Shown: positions 8,707 to 17,253 of the stretch, one piece after another
Layout: each line of letters begins with the position of its first letter
How positions within the stretch are numbered: the first letter of the stretch is position 1
Source of the DNA: Geothrix oryzae
GTDB lineage: Bacteria > Acidobacteriota > Holophagae > Holophagales > Holophagaceae
Length of the DNA stretch: 64,000 bases
NCBI RefSeq assembly: GCF_030295385.1
Contig: NZ_AP027079.1
Span: 248,001-312,000, forward strand
Direction: 5' to 3'
Position numbers and translations under genes: made by a program
The notes under the pieces: generated by a model
Seen by the model: only the letters and a program-made list of their open reading frames with translations
The model's database searches: none
What the model was told of the DNA's origin: nothing

Positions 8707-8787
8707 ATGAGCACGAAGCCGGAGCACAGGGCCACTTGGGCGAAGCCGAAGCCCGCGCAGCACGCGTTAGGCGGAGGCGCCGCGTGA
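8707..8787 (+). CDS. Mini-ORF A, first of two duplicated 25-26-residue frames
   Basis: ATG 8707 opens a 26-residue frame ending in TGA at 8785-8787. The peptide is basic and Pro/Ala/Gly-rich, with a KPEHRATWAKPKP core. Its end carries GGAGG followed by GTGA, so the stop overlaps the start of the next frame. It shows a close relationship to mini-ORF B. Translation is possible but unproven. Confidence 0.35.
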   Translation: MSTKPEHRATWAKPKPAQHALGGGAA

Positions 8788-8861
8788 GGCCGGAGCAGGA
8801 GCGGAGGGCCACTTTGGCGAAGCCGAAGCCCGAAGGGCGCGGCGCAGGAGGCGCCGCGTGA
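8718..8861 (+). repeat. Tandem duplication of a ~70-bp translational-coupling segment
   Basis: Copy A (8718-8787) and copy B (8789-8861) are clearly homologous: both contain GCCGGAGCA, then GGCCACTT, then GCGAAGCCGAAGCCCG, and both end in GGAGGCGCCGCGTGA. Copy B supplies the ribosome-binding site (AGGAGG) and the GTG start of the DUF58 gene. Copy A supplies the same elements to mini-ORF B. Confidence 0.85.
8784..8861 (+). CDS. Mini-ORF B, coupled to the DUF58 gene
   Basis: GTG 8784 opens a 25-residue frame (core RATLAKPKPEGRG) whose TGA at 8859-8861 overlaps the GTG of the DUF58 gene. It is a diverged copy of mini-ORF A. The chained GTGA overlaps would let one ribosome pass through all three frames. 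Confidence 0.35.
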   Translation: MRPEQERRATLAKPKPEGRGAGGAA

Positions 8862-9802
8862 AGCTCTGGAGCGACCGCCGGCTGCGCCTGTCCCTCACGG
8901 GGCTGGGCGGGCAGTACCTGCTGGCGCTGCTGGCGGTGGGAGCCTTCTCGGTGAACACGGGCAACAACCTGCTCTACCTCGTGTTCTCGCTGATGCTGGG
9001 CCTGTTCCTGGTCTCGGGGGTCCTCAGCCGCCGGGCCCTCCAGGGCCTCGGGGTCAAGGAGCTGGAGGAGGGCAATCTCTTCGCCCGGGTGCGGGGCGGC
9101 CTGCGCCTCCGACTGCAGGACTCTGGGCGGGGGCGGGTCCGCGGCCTCGAGCTGCTTCTCTCGATGGAGGACGGCGAAGTCCAGCCCAGCTTCCTGGGCG
9201 CCGCCAGCCGCAGCGGCGAGACCTCGGTGGTGTTCCAGGTCCGGGCGGGGCACCGGGGCTGGACCCGGCTCCGGCGGCTTGAGCTGCGCACCCGCTTCCC
9301 CTTCGGCCTGCTGGAGAAGTCCCGGTTCATCGACCTCGATCAGCCCCTGCTCGTGCTGCCCCATCCCCGGACGCCCCCGGCGCCGCCCACGAGCTGGCGT
9401 GGGGAGGGCCACCGCACCCTGGCCCAGGAGGGCGTCAGCAGCCCGGAGGGGGCGCGGCCCCTGCGGGTGGGCGATCCTCCGGGCCGGGTCCATTGGAAGC
9501 GCACGGCCCAGCGCAGTCAGCCCTGGGTGCGGACTTTCGAGGAGGAGCGGCCCCTGGGGCTCCACCTACGGATCGACCTGTCGGCCTGGGCACCGGGCCG
9601 TCCCTTCGAGCGGGAGCTGGAGCGCCTGTCGGGCGCGATCCTCCAGGCCCGCCTCCAGAAGCGGGAGATCAGCCTCGAGTTTCACGGGGCCTCGGGCGCC
9701 CACGAGGCGCGGGGCTACACCGCCTGCTGGCGGATTCTGGCCCAGGCCCGGGCCGAAGGCAGCACGGATCGGGCGGAGGCCGCGGAAGGTCCGCTAAGCT
9801 GA
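8858..9802 (+). CDS. DUF58-domain membrane protein
   Basis: A 314-residue protein with two close N-terminal membrane helices (about 17-33 and 40-58) and a cytoplasmic part. The C-terminal section holds the DUF58 core, with a W-K-R-T-A motif (about 213) before a VWA-like region. DUF58 proteins usually accompany a MoxR AAA+ ATPase and a transglutaminase-like protein; neither is here. The GTG start is preceded by AGGAGG with a 7-nt gap, and both lie inside a duplicated repeat. Function unknown. Confidence 0.88.
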   Translation: MKLWSDRRLRLSLTGLGGQYLLALLAVGAFSVNTGNNLLYLVFSLMLGLFLVSGVLSRRALQGLGVKELEEGNLFARVRGGLRLRLQDSGRGRVRGLELLLSMEDGEVQPSFLGAASRSGETSVVFQVRAGHRGWTRLRRLELRTRFPFGLLEKSRFIDLDQPLLVLPHPRTPPAPPTSWRGEGHRTLAQEGVSSPEGARPLRVGDPPGRVHWKRTAQRSQPWVRTFEEERPLGLHLRIDLSAWAPGRPFERELERLSGAILQARLQKREISLEFHGASGAHEARGYTACWRILAQARAEGSTDRAEAAEGPLS

Positions 9803-9822
9803 AGGCTCCTCAGGAGGCACTG

Positions 9823-10239
9823 GTGTTCGACGATCCCCAATCCCCCGCCTGGACCCCGCTCCTGGAGGCGGCCTGGAGGGCCCGCTCGAACGCCTATGCG
9901 CCCTACTCGCACTTCCAGGTGGGCGCGGCCCTGCTCACGGCCTCGCACGGGATCGTGGCGGGCTGCAATGTGGAGAATGCGGCCTATCCCGTCACCCTCT
10001 GCGCCGAGCGGGGGGCCCTCAGCGCAGCCGTGGCCGAGGGGCTCCAGCCCGGGGATCTGGTGGCCGCGGTGGTGGTGACGGACTCGCCGAAGCTGACGCC
10101 GCCCTGCGGCGCCTGCCGACAGGCCCTGGCGGAATTCGCGGAGGGCCTTCCCGTACTGCTTGCCAATCGCAACACCCGGATGCTGCACCGCCTGGAAGAT
10201 CTGCTGCCGCACAGCTTCACGGGCCGGAATCTTCAGTAG
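9823..10239 (+). CDS. cdd: Cytidine deaminase
   Basis: Deaminates cytidine and deoxycytidine in pyrimidine salvage. The 138-residue protein has the zinc site NVENAAYP...CAER (His replaced by Cys as in the small tetrameric class) and PCGACRQ. The catalytic Glu is in CAER. The N-terminus keeps the NAYAPYSHFQVGAAL substrate segment. The GTG start at 9823 has AGGAGG five bases upstream; the frame continues further upstream but is not family-like there. It follows the DUF58 gene by 20 bp and probably shares its transcript. Confidence 0.95.
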   Translation: MFDDPQSPAWTPLLEAAWRARSNAYAPYSHFQVGAALLTASHGIVAGCNVENAAYPVTLCAERGALSAAVAEGLQPGDLVAAVVVTDSPKLTPPCGACRQALAEFAEGLPVLLANRNTRMLHRLEDLLPHSFTGRNLQ

Positions 10240-10242
10240 GCC

Positions 10243-10271
10243 TTTCAAGCCCGCCCGCCCGCGCCTACACT
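10243..10271 (+). promoter_or_regulatory. Putative promoter of the TPR gene
   Basis: TTTCAA (10243-10248) and TACACT (10266-10271) are 17 bp apart, and the TPR gene ATG is 34 bp downstream. The -35 match is weak; the -10 repeats the hexamer seen before def and smpB. Confidence 0.4.
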
Positions 10272-10305
10272 TTCCGAACCCCGCCAGGCATCCTGAGGCA
10301 AGCGA

Positions 10306-13095
10306 ATGGCCATTGATCGCGTCAAAGTCAAAAAGGAAGCCGACAAGCTCTTGACGGCCGGGAAGGTCGAGCGGGCCATCGAGGAATTCCAGAAACTCGT
10401 CGAGGACAACCCCAAGGATTACTCCACGCTGAACCAGATCGGCGACCTCTGCGTGCAGACCGGCCGGGTGAAGGAAGGCGTCGAGATCCACAAGCGGCTG
10501 GGTGGCGCCTACGAGCGGGACGGCTTCAATGCTCGCGCCGCCGCCATCTTCCAGAAGGTGGTCCGCAACGCCCCCGAGGACATCGACGCGGCGCAGCGCC
10601 TGGCGGACCTCTACCGCCAGATGAACAAGGTCGGCGATGCGGTGAAGGTCCACCTGCAGGTGGCCGAGCATTTCCAGAAGAAGGGCCTCATCAAGCGGGC
10701 CCTGGAAGAGTTCAACAAGGTCGTCGACCTGGACCCCAAGAACCTGAAGATGAAGGTCAAGCTGGCGGACCTCTACAACAAGGAGGGCATGAAGGACCGC
10801 GCCGCGGGCATCTACCTCGAGGTGGCCGAGTCGCTGGCCATGGAGCAGATGCACGGCGAGGCCAACCAGATCCTCGAGCGCGCCAAGTCGATGATCTCCA
10901 CGCCCCAGGTCTACCTCACCCAGAGCCGTCTGGGCGTGATCCAGGGCGACTACACCACGGCCGCCCAGCATCTGCGGGAGGGCCTGGGCAACAACCCGAG
11001 GAACACCGAGCTGCTGGAGGCGCTGGCCGAAATCGAACTGCGCAGCGGCCACCCGGACCGCGCGCTGGAAGCCCTGGCCGAGATCGCCCAGCTGCCGGAC
11101 AAGACCCTGCCCCTCTGCGAGAAGTCCCTCCGCAACCTCGCGAACGCCGACCGGGCCGAGGAGGGCCTGCGGCTCTTCGCCCCCATCGCCCGCGAGCTGG
11201 CCCGGAGGGGGTCGGGCGACATGGTCGCCCGCGCGCTGCGCAGCGCCCTGCAGGACCACATGGGCAGCGAGGCGTGGATCCTCCTCGCGGAGATCGCCCA
11301 CCAGAGCGGCAACCGGGCGGAGCAGGTCCAGGCCCTCCAGAGCGCCTACGCCCTGGCCACACAGGCCAGCGACCAGGCACTGATCGGGCATCTGTCGGGC
11401 CAGCTCCAGGCCCTGGGCGCCGTTCCGGGAGTCGTCCCCGCGCCGCCGACCGCGGGCTTCTCCGCGCCCGGCGCCGTCAGCGGCTTCCAGGCTCCGCTGC
11501 CCCAGGAGATCACGCGCCACGGCGGCGAGACCGAAGTGGATCCAGTGCGGCGCCTCCGCATCGAGCAGCTCTCGCGCGAGGCCGAGGCCCTGCTCCGGGG
11601 GGGCAGCCACGACCGCGCCGTAGAGACCTTCAAGAAGGCCCTCGAGCTGGACCCCGCAGACCTCACCATCATCGAGGCCATCGTCGCCGTGCATCGCACC
11701 ACCGGGCACCTCACCAAGGTGCAGATGCAGTATGTGCAGAGCGCCCAGGCCCTGGCCCAGCTCGGCAAGAAGCGGGAGGCCGGCCATCTGCTCGACATGG
11801 CGGAGCAGCTGTTCCCGGGCTCCACGCGGATCCACCGCCGGGCCATGGGTCTGCCCGAACCCGGGGCCGGCCGCCCCGCCACGCCCATCGCCCTGCCGCC
11901 GCCGCCCAGCGACATCGATGCGCTGATCGCGCTGGATCTGCCGAGCTTCGAGCCGACGCCCCTCGACGAGGCGGCCCCCGCGCCGCCGTCCGGGCCAATG
12001 TCCGCGCCAACGCCCGTGCCTATGTCCGGCCGGGCCTTCGAGCCCATTCCCCTGGGGGACGGACTTCCGGTGATGCCGGATCCCTTCGCGCCGCCCGTGG
12101 GCACCCCCGTGCCCCCGGCCATCCCCTTCGCCGCACCGGTGGAGCCCGCGGCCCTCGACGCCTCCGATCTGAGCTGGATGGAGGACACGCTCACCGACAT
12201 GATCACGGAAGGCGGATCCTTCTCGGCCCCCACGACGCCGCTCCCGCCCATCCCCACCCAGATCCTCGCACCGGAAGTGGTGGCCGGCCTGCCGCCCCTC
12301 TCGGCCGACCTGGAGCCGGCGTTCGGAGACCTCGCCCCGGAAGGGGAGGCGCTGCCGGAGCCCCCGCCCGAGCATGTGCCCGAAGAGCTGGCCAGCCTCC
12401 TCGGCGACATCGATTTCCAGATGGATTACGGCAGTCCCGAAGAGGCCAAGACCGAGATCGAGACCGCCCTCAGGCAGTTCCCCGGGCACCCCGAGCTGCA
12501 GGCGCGCCTGGAGCGCGCGGAGAGCGCCCTCCAGAAGCTGGGGCACATCGCCAAGGCCAGCGCCCTCGACGAGAACGACTTCGCCAATTCCTTCTTCGAC
12601 CTCACCGATGTGCTGGGCACGGCCCTCATGGATACGGGCGAGGGCGAAGAGATGCACGACGCCACCCACATGGTGGAGAAGATCCAGAGCGTGGACGAGC
12701 TGTTCAGCGCCTTCCGCGAGGGTGTCGAAAAGCAGGTCAAGGGCGACGACTACGACACCCACTACAACCTGGGCATCGCCTACAAGGAGATGGCCCTCAT
12801 CGAGCCCGCCCTCGAGGAGTTCAAGATCGCCATGGGCGACCCCGAGCGCACCCTGGAGTGCTGCTCCATGCTCAGCATCTGCGAGCAGGATCGTGGCGAT
12901 CTGAACGCGGCCGTGGAATGGCTCCGCCAGGGCATCCTGGCCCCGGGCTTCCCCCCCGAGGACAGCATCGGCCTCCGCTACGACCTCGCCGAGATCTACC
13001 TCCAGCAGGGCCATACGGCCATGGCCGCCGAGGAGTTCAAGGCCGTCTACGAGATGGATCCCGACTACCGCGATGTGGCGGCGCGCCTGGCCTAG
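10306..13095 (+). CDS. Large tetratricopeptide-repeat protein
   Basis: A 929-residue soluble protein without signal peptide or membrane helix. TPR units fill about residues 5-190 and continue to about 370. A further helical pair lies near 410-520. A long Pro/Ala-rich low-complexity linker spans about 530-700, and a second TPR block lies at about 800-929. TPR arrays are protein-binding scaffolds. The N-terminal repeats are very regular (ALEEFNKVVDLDPKN-type). Proteins of this shape occur in delta-proteobacteria and acidobacteria, but no specific function is established. It is transcribed alone from its own putative promoter. Confidence 0.85.
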   Translation: MAIDRVKVKKEADKLLTAGKVERAIEEFQKLVEDNPKDYSTLNQIGDLCVQTGRVKEGVEIHKRLGGAYERDGFNARAAAIFQKVVRNAPEDIDAAQRLADLYRQMNKVGDAVKVHLQVAEHFQKKGLIKRALEEFNKVVDLDPKNLKMKVKLADLYNKEGMKDRAAGIYLEVAESLAMEQMHGEANQILERAKSMISTPQVYLTQSRLGVIQGDYTTAAQHLREGLGNNPRNTELLEALAEIELRSGHPDRALEALAEIAQLPDKTLPLCEKSLRNLANADRAEEGLRLFAPIARELARRGSGDMVARALRSALQDHMGSEAWILLAEIAHQSGNRAEQVQALQSAYALATQASDQALIGHLSGQLQALGAVPGVVPAPPTAGFSAPGAVSGFQAPLPQEITRHGGETEVDPVRRLRIEQLSREAEALLRGGSHDRAVETFKKALELDPADLTIIEAIVAVHRTTGHLTKVQMQYVQSAQALAQLGKKREAGHLLDMAEQLFPGSTRIHRRAMGLPEPGAGRPATPIALPPPPSDIDALIALDLPSFEPTPLDEAAPAPPSGPMSAPTPVPMSGRAFEPIPLGDGLPVMPDPFAPPVGTPVPPAIPFAAPVEPAALDASDLSWMEDTLTDMITEGGSFSAPTTPLPPIPTQILAPEVVAGLPPLSADLEPAFGDLAPEGEALPEPPPEHVPEELASLLGDIDFQMDYGSPEEAKTEIETALRQFPGHPELQARLERAESALQKLGHIAKASALDENDFANSFFDLTDVLGTALMDTGEGEEMHDATHMVEKIQSVDELFSAFREGVEKQVKGDDYDTHYNLGIAYKEMALIEPALEEFKIAMGDPERTLECCSMLSICEQDRGDLNAAVEWLRQGILAPGFPPEDSIGLRYDLAEIYLQQGHTAMAAEEFKAVYEMDPDYRDVAARLA

Positions 13096-13109
13096 GCTGG
13101 GCACCGGGG

Positions 13110-13141
13110 GGGGAGGACGGAGCGGCTGCTTCCGCCTCCCC
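13110..13141. terminator. GC-rich hairpin between convergent TPR and iminopeptidase genes
   Basis: GGGGAGG (13110-13116) pairs with CCTCCCC (13135-13141), and CGGA pairs with TCCG inside it. There is no T-run on either strand, so its activity as a terminator is uncertain. Confidence 0.35.
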
Positions 13142-13146
13142 GCCGT

Positions 13147-14109
13147 TCACCCGGCGAAGCGGTCCGTCGCTGCCACCAGGGCCCGGGAGATGCCGGGCTC
13201 GTAGGCGCTGTGCCCGGCATCGGGGACGATGACGAGGTCGGCTTCGGGCCAGGCCTGGGACAGCGCCCAGGCGCTTTCGATGGGGCAGACCATGTCGTAG
13301 CGGCCCTGGATGATGGCCCCGGGAATGCCCTTGAGCCGGGTCGCGTCCCGCAGCAGCTGGCCCTCCTCCATCCAGCCCTTGTTCAGGAAGTAGTGGCACT
13401 CGATGCGGGCGAAGGCCAGGGTCGTGGCCTCGTCGCCGTAGGAGGCGATGAAGTCGGGGTCGGGGATGAGCTTGCTGGTGGCACCCTCCCAGATGCTCCA
13501 GGCCTTGGCCGCCGGCAGGTTCAGGGCGGGATCCTCGCTCAGCAGGCGCTTGGCGTAGGCCCGCAGGAAGTCGCCCCGCTCGGCAGCGGGGATGGCGTCG
13601 CGGTAGGGTTCCCAGGCGTCGGGGAACACGCGGCTGGCCCCCTCCTGGTAGAGCCAGTCCACCTCGCGCTGGCGCAGCAGGAACACGCCGCGGAGGATCA
13701 GCTCCGTCACGCGCTGCGGGTGGGCTTCCGCATAGGCGAGGCCCAGCGTGGCGCCCCAGGAGCCGCCGAAGACCATCCAGCGCTCGAGGTCCAGGTGCTC
13801 GCGGATGCGCTCGATGTCGGCCACCAGGTCCCAGGTGCCGTTTTCGCGGACCTCGGCGTAGGGGGTGCTCTGGCCGCAGCCCCGCTGGTCGAAGAGGACG
13901 ATGCGGTACTTGGCGGGATCGAAGTAGCGGCGGTGCTTCGGACTGGTGCCACCGCCGGGGCCCCCGTGGAGGAAGATCACGGGTTTGCCCTGCGGGTTCC
14001 CGCTCTCCTCGACATGGAGGTCGTGCAGCTCCGACACCTTCAGGCGGTGGGTCTTGTAGGGCTCGAGGGCCGGATAGAGCCAGCTGACGGGATCCTTGCG
14101 CAGGGACAT
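13147..14109 (-). CDS. pip: Proline iminopeptidase
   Basis: Releases N-terminal proline from peptides. This is a 320-residue alpha/beta-hydrolase with the HGGPGGG oxyanion motif (about 50-56), DQRGCGQS, the nucleophile elbow GGSWGATL (about 115-122), and the C-terminal GRYDMVCP and AGHSAYEP segments carrying the catalytic Asp and His. The ATG at 14109 gives the usual MSLRKDP-type N-terminus. It lies 8 bp after the EamA transporter gene, and the two probably form an operon. Confidence 0.94.
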   Translation of the reverse strand: MSLRKDPVSWLYPALEPYKTHRLKVSELHDLHVEESGNPQGKPVIFLHGGPGGGTSPKHRRYFDPAKYRIVLFDQRGCGQSTPYAEVRENGTWDLVADIERIREHLDLERWMVFGGSWGATLGLAYAEAHPQRVTELILRGVFLLRQREVDWLYQEGASRVFPDAWEPYRDAIPAAERGDFLRAYAKRLLSEDPALNLPAAKAWSIWEGATSKLIPDPDFIASYGDEATTLAFARIECHYFLNKGWMEEGQLLRDATRLKGIPGAIIQGRYDMVCPIESAWALSQAWPEADLVIVPDAGHSAYEPGISRALVAATDRFAG

Positions 14110-14117
14110 GGCGGCTC

Positions 14118-15005
14118 CTAGACGAAGAACAAGGCCGCGGCGCCCACGAGGGCCAGCAGCGTCCCGAGGATCGCATGGCCGCCCACCTTCTCCTTGAAGA
14201 CAAAGTGGGAGACCGGCAACAGGATCACGGGGGAGAGGGACATCAGGGTGGCCGCCACGCCCATGGGGGCCTTGGCGATGGCGACGAGCGAGAGCACCAC
14301 GCCCAGCACGGGGCCCGTGAGGGCGCCGAGGCCGATGAAGGCCGTGGCGCGGCCATCCCGCAGGCTGCCCAGGCTGCCCCGCAGGCGGCCCGTGGCGCCG
14401 AAATAGAGCAGCAATGCCGCCAGACCCGCCGTCACCCGGATCAGATTGGCCGAGATGGGCGGAAAGCCGCCTGCAAGGCCGAACATGCTGAACACCAGGC
14501 CCACGGACTGCCCCAGGGCGCCGCCGATGCCCAGCAGGACGCCGCGCCACAGGTGGGGATGGGCCTCGTGGTCGCCATCGCCCCACACCACCCAGGCGAT
14601 GCCGCCCAGGGTGAGGGCCATGGCCATGATCTTGGCGAGGCTCATGCTCTGCCCCAGGAACAGCCAGGCCAGGAGGGCGCTGAAGATCGGCGAGAGGGTC
14701 ATGAGCAGCATGGCCAGCCGCGGCCCGATGAGCAGGAAGGCCTCGAAGAGCACCGCGTCGCCCAGGGCGAAGCCGATGAGCCCGGACAGGCCTAGCCAGC
14801 CCAGGCGGGCGGTCCCTGCTTGCATGGGAAAGAGGCTGCCATAGAGCGCCAGGTGCACCAGGACCAGCACCCCCCAGGCCATGAGCAGGCGCCCCAGGTT
14901 GACCGAGGCCGAGCCCACCCGGCGCCCGGCCACGGTGAAGCATACGGAGTTCAGCGACCAGCAGAGCGAGGTGAGGAGGGCGGCGCCTTCGCCGAGGTAA
15001 AGCAC
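14118..15005 (-). CDS. EamA/DMT-family transporter
   Basis: A 295-residue membrane protein with about ten helices arranged as two EamA repeats, each of about 140 residues. The first repeat begins right at the N-terminus. The family exports or imports small metabolites, including amino acids and nucleotide precursors; the substrate cannot be inferred. It is upstream of pip in the same direction. The 321-bp gap before it contains the MITE-like element. Confidence 0.9.
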   Translation of the reverse strand: MLYLGEGAALLTSLCWSLNSVCFTVAGRRVGSASVNLGRLLMAWGVLVLVHLALYGSLFPMQAGTARLGWLGLSGLIGFALGDAVLFEAFLLIGPRLAMLLMTLSPIFSALLAWLFLGQSMSLAKIMAMALTLGGIAWVVWGDGDHEAHPHLWRGVLLGIGGALGQSVGLVFSMFGLAGGFPPISANLIRVTAGLAALLLYFGATGRLRGSLGSLRDGRATAFIGLGALTGPVLGVVLSLVAIAKAPMGVAATLMSLSPVILLPVSHFVFKEKVGGHAILGTLLALVGAAALFFV

Positions 15006-15058
15006 GGGGACTCCATGGGGTTCCCCGGGCGACGGGTCACTCGCCTCATGATACGAGG

Positions 15059-15328
15059 TAGGGGTCTGTTTTCAAATTCCACCGCACCGCGACGAAGGCC
15101 ATCCGGGATGCCCCGCAAGGAAGGGCCCGCAGGGCGATGGGGTTCATCGTTCAAGGGCCCTGACGCCGCGGGGCGCCCGGATGGCCTCGTCCCGAAGGGC
15201 TGGGTGGGCAGCTGTCGCGATGCTGCGTCAGGCTCCTCGACCTTGGAACCACCAGGGCCTTCGTCGCCTTCCTTGCCTCGCTCGGCTGCCCGCCCAGCGC
15301 GGCGTCGCGGAATTTGAAAACAAACCCT
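15059..15328. mobile_element. MITE-like element with terminal inverted repeats, no coding capacity
   Basis: This fills the gap between the EamA gene and hemW. TGTTTTCAAATTCC (15067-15080) is repeated exactly in inverted orientation at 15309-15322, and the similarity extends outward to a TAGGG end with a small indel and one change. The 228-bp interior has imperfect internal symmetry: a CCATCCGG/CCGGATGG pair and several GACGAAGGCC-like copies. No transposase or convincing gene is inside. The right end overlaps the hemW stop codon. No clean target duplication was found. Confidence 0.55.
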
Positions 15329-16517
15329 AGACAAACATCTGGAGGATGCCATTGCTCAGGAGCATCCCGCGGGGGCTGAGGCGCACCTGATCCCCCTCCC
15401 AGACCACGAGTCCTTCTTTGGCCAGGTCGTGCAGCCTCGCTTCCCACCCGTCGCAGAGGGGCTGCAGGTGACGAGCATCGGCTTCGCTTCGGAGCGCACC
15501 CCAGGCCACGCCCCGGTGCAGGCGCAGCCCCAGCAGGGGGGTTTCCGCCAGGATCTCGGCGGCATCCAGCTCCTGGAGATCGAGGGCGCCGCGCCCGTCG
15601 GCCCAGGCCGGAATCACGGCGGATTCGGTCCAGCGGAAGGCGCCCAGCTGGGAGGCGGCGCTGGGACCCAGGCCCAGGTAGGGCCGGCGCTCCCAGTAGC
15701 GGGTGTTGTGGATGGACTCCGCACCGGGCCGGGCGTAGTTGCTGATCTCGTACGGCGCGAGGCCCAGGCGGGGCAGGACCTCCTGGAGGGCCTCGAACAC
15801 ATCGGCGACCTCGTCCTCGGAGGGGAGCGAAAGCCGCCCCGCATCGATGTCGGCGCGGAGGGGGCAGGCCTTGTCCAGGTCCAGCAGGTAGATGCTGAGG
15901 TGGTCGATGCCCGTGGCGGCGAGCACCCGGGCGTCCTCGACCACCTTGGCCAGCGACTGGCCGGGGATGCCCACCATGAGGTCGGCGCTGCGGCGGCGGA
16001 ATCCGGCCCGGCCCGCCAGGTCCAGGGCCTCCAGGGCCTGGGCCTCGCCGTGGATGCGCCCCAGCCTGCCAAGCAGCCCATCGTCCAGGGCCTGCACGCC
16101 GAGGCTGACGCGATCCCAGCCCAACCCCCGCGCCTGCTGGAGCCAGGCCAGGTCCACGGTGCCGGGATTGGCCTCGAAGGTGGCCTCGCGCAGGGGCGAC
16201 AGATCGAAGGCCTCCCGCACGGCGGCGGTGAGTTCCGTCAGTTCCGCCGGCGTCAGCAGCGACGGCGTGCCGCCGCCCAGGTACAGGGTGTCCACCCGGG
16301 GGCTGCCGAGGGCCTCGCCCCAGGCCCGGACCTGCGAGATCAGCCGGCGGACCGTCGCAGGTTGGAGCTCGCGGTCCCGGGTGGTGGCGAAGGAACAGTA
16401 GGTGCAGCGGTCCAGGCAGAAGGGGATGTGTAGGTAGAGCCCGAGGGGCTCCGCCTGGGCGGCGGATCTGAGCGCCGGAAGCCGCTCCGCCAGGACGGGC
16501 GGAAGGTCAGGGCTCAA
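15327..16517 (-). CDS. hemW: HemW-type radical SAM protein (heme chaperone family)
   Basis: A 396-residue radical SAM protein. HIPFC-x3-C-x2-C (Cys34, Cys38, Cys41) binds the 4Fe-4S cluster, and YLGGGTPSLL follows at about 80. The residue after the third Cys is Ser-Phe rather than a fourth Cys, and the length is that of HemW, a heme chaperone for respiratory enzymes, not of the coproporphyrinogen oxidase HemN. A C-terminal HemN_C-like domain is present. The start overlaps the end of the DUF4124 gene by 11 bp. Its stop codon lies in the right end of the MITE-like element. Confidence 0.92.
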   Translation of the reverse strand: MSPDLPPVLAERLPALRSAAQAEPLGLYLHIPFCLDRCTYCSFATTRDRELQPATVRRLISQVRAWGEALGSPRVDTLYLGGGTPSLLTPAELTELTAAVREAFDLSPLREATFEANPGTVDLAWLQQARGLGWDRVSLGVQALDDGLLGRLGRIHGEAQALEALDLAGRAGFRRRSADLMVGIPGQSLAKVVEDARVLAATGIDHLSIYLLDLDKACPLRADIDAGRLSLPSEDEVADVFEALQEVLPRLGLAPYEISNYARPGAESIHNTRYWERRPYLGLGPSAASQLGAFRWTESAVIPAWADGRGALDLQELDAAEILAETPLLGLRLHRGVAWGALRSEADARHLQPLCDGWEARLHDLAKEGLVVWEGDQVRLSPRGMLLSNGILQMFV

Positions 16518-17244
16518 CCATCACCCGCTTCATGACCTCCCGGAGGGTCCGGACTTCCTCCGGGAAGCGCCAGGGGGCCTTCGTGGGTTCGGCGGCCTGT
16601 TCCAGGGCCAGGTAGCGCTGCTGGAGCAGGGTCCGGTGCTCGGGGCGCAGGGTCCGGCCCGTGCCCATGTGGAGTTCGAGCAGCTCGAGGTTCTGCCGCA
16701 GGCGGACGGACTGGGGGTGGTAGAGGAAGGTGCCCACGAGCAGGTGCCCGAAGGCCAGTCCCAGGACCAGGAAGCCGCCCACCAGGGGGATCCGGAGGTC
16801 GGCGCGCAGTCCCAGGGCCAGCCACCAGCCCATGAGGCCCATGAGCAGCAGGGACAGGACGGGGAGCACCGGCATGGCCCAGAGCCCGTTGCCCCACAGG
16901 CAGTCGTGGATGAGGGAATCGGCCACGGCTTCCAGGGTGCGGCGGTCCCCTTCGCTGCGCGCCTTGGCCAGGTGGGCGTCGAGGGTGCTCCAGGCCTGCT
17001 GCTGGGCGGGGTTCAGCACCACGGGCTCGCGTCCCCCCCGGCTGTCGCTCTGCCGGATGGGCACCACGCGGGCGCCGGGCTTCCCCGTCTCCACGCTCGG
17101 CGGGGGCGGGGGATCGAGGATCTCGGCATCCGCGGGAGGGGGCGTGTTGGTGATGTGGGTCTGGCCGGCGGCGTCGCGCCAGTAGTAGGTTCGCGGCTGC
17201 TGGCCCAGGAGGACCAGGAGCAGCAGGCCGGCGGCCGCGTTCAC
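16507..17244 (-). CDS. DUF4124-domain membrane protein, unknown function
   Basis: A 245-residue protein with an N-terminal signal or anchor segment, then a short DUF4124 motif (YYWRDAAGQTHITNTPPP at about 20-37), a Pro-rich stretch, and two membrane helices at about 120-140 and 150-170. The C-terminal third is charged and helical. DUF4124 is a small periplasmic-side domain of unknown role. The gene lies 9 bp after gmhA and overlaps hemW, so the three are probably co-transcribed. Confidence 0.8.
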   Translation of the reverse strand: MNAAAGLLLLVLLGQQPRTYYWRDAAGQTHITNTPPPADAEILDPPPPPSVETGKPGARVVPIRQSDSRGGREPVVLNPAQQQAWSTLDAHLAKARSEGDRRTLEAVADSLIHDCLWGNGLWAMPVLPVLSLLLMGLMGWWLALGLRADLRIPLVGGFLVLGLAFGHLLVGTFLYHPQSVRLRQNLELLELHMGTGRTLRPEHRTLLQQRYLALEQAAEPTKAPWRFPEEVRTLREVMKRVMVEP

Positions 17245-17253
17245 CGCGGGGCC

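Noticed and set aside
9715-13104. Very long open frame (1129 codons) antisense to the TPR gene
   Set aside because: It is a by-product of high GC and regular codon use in the real TPR gene. Its translation is a featureless His/Gly/Leu-rich string with no family match.
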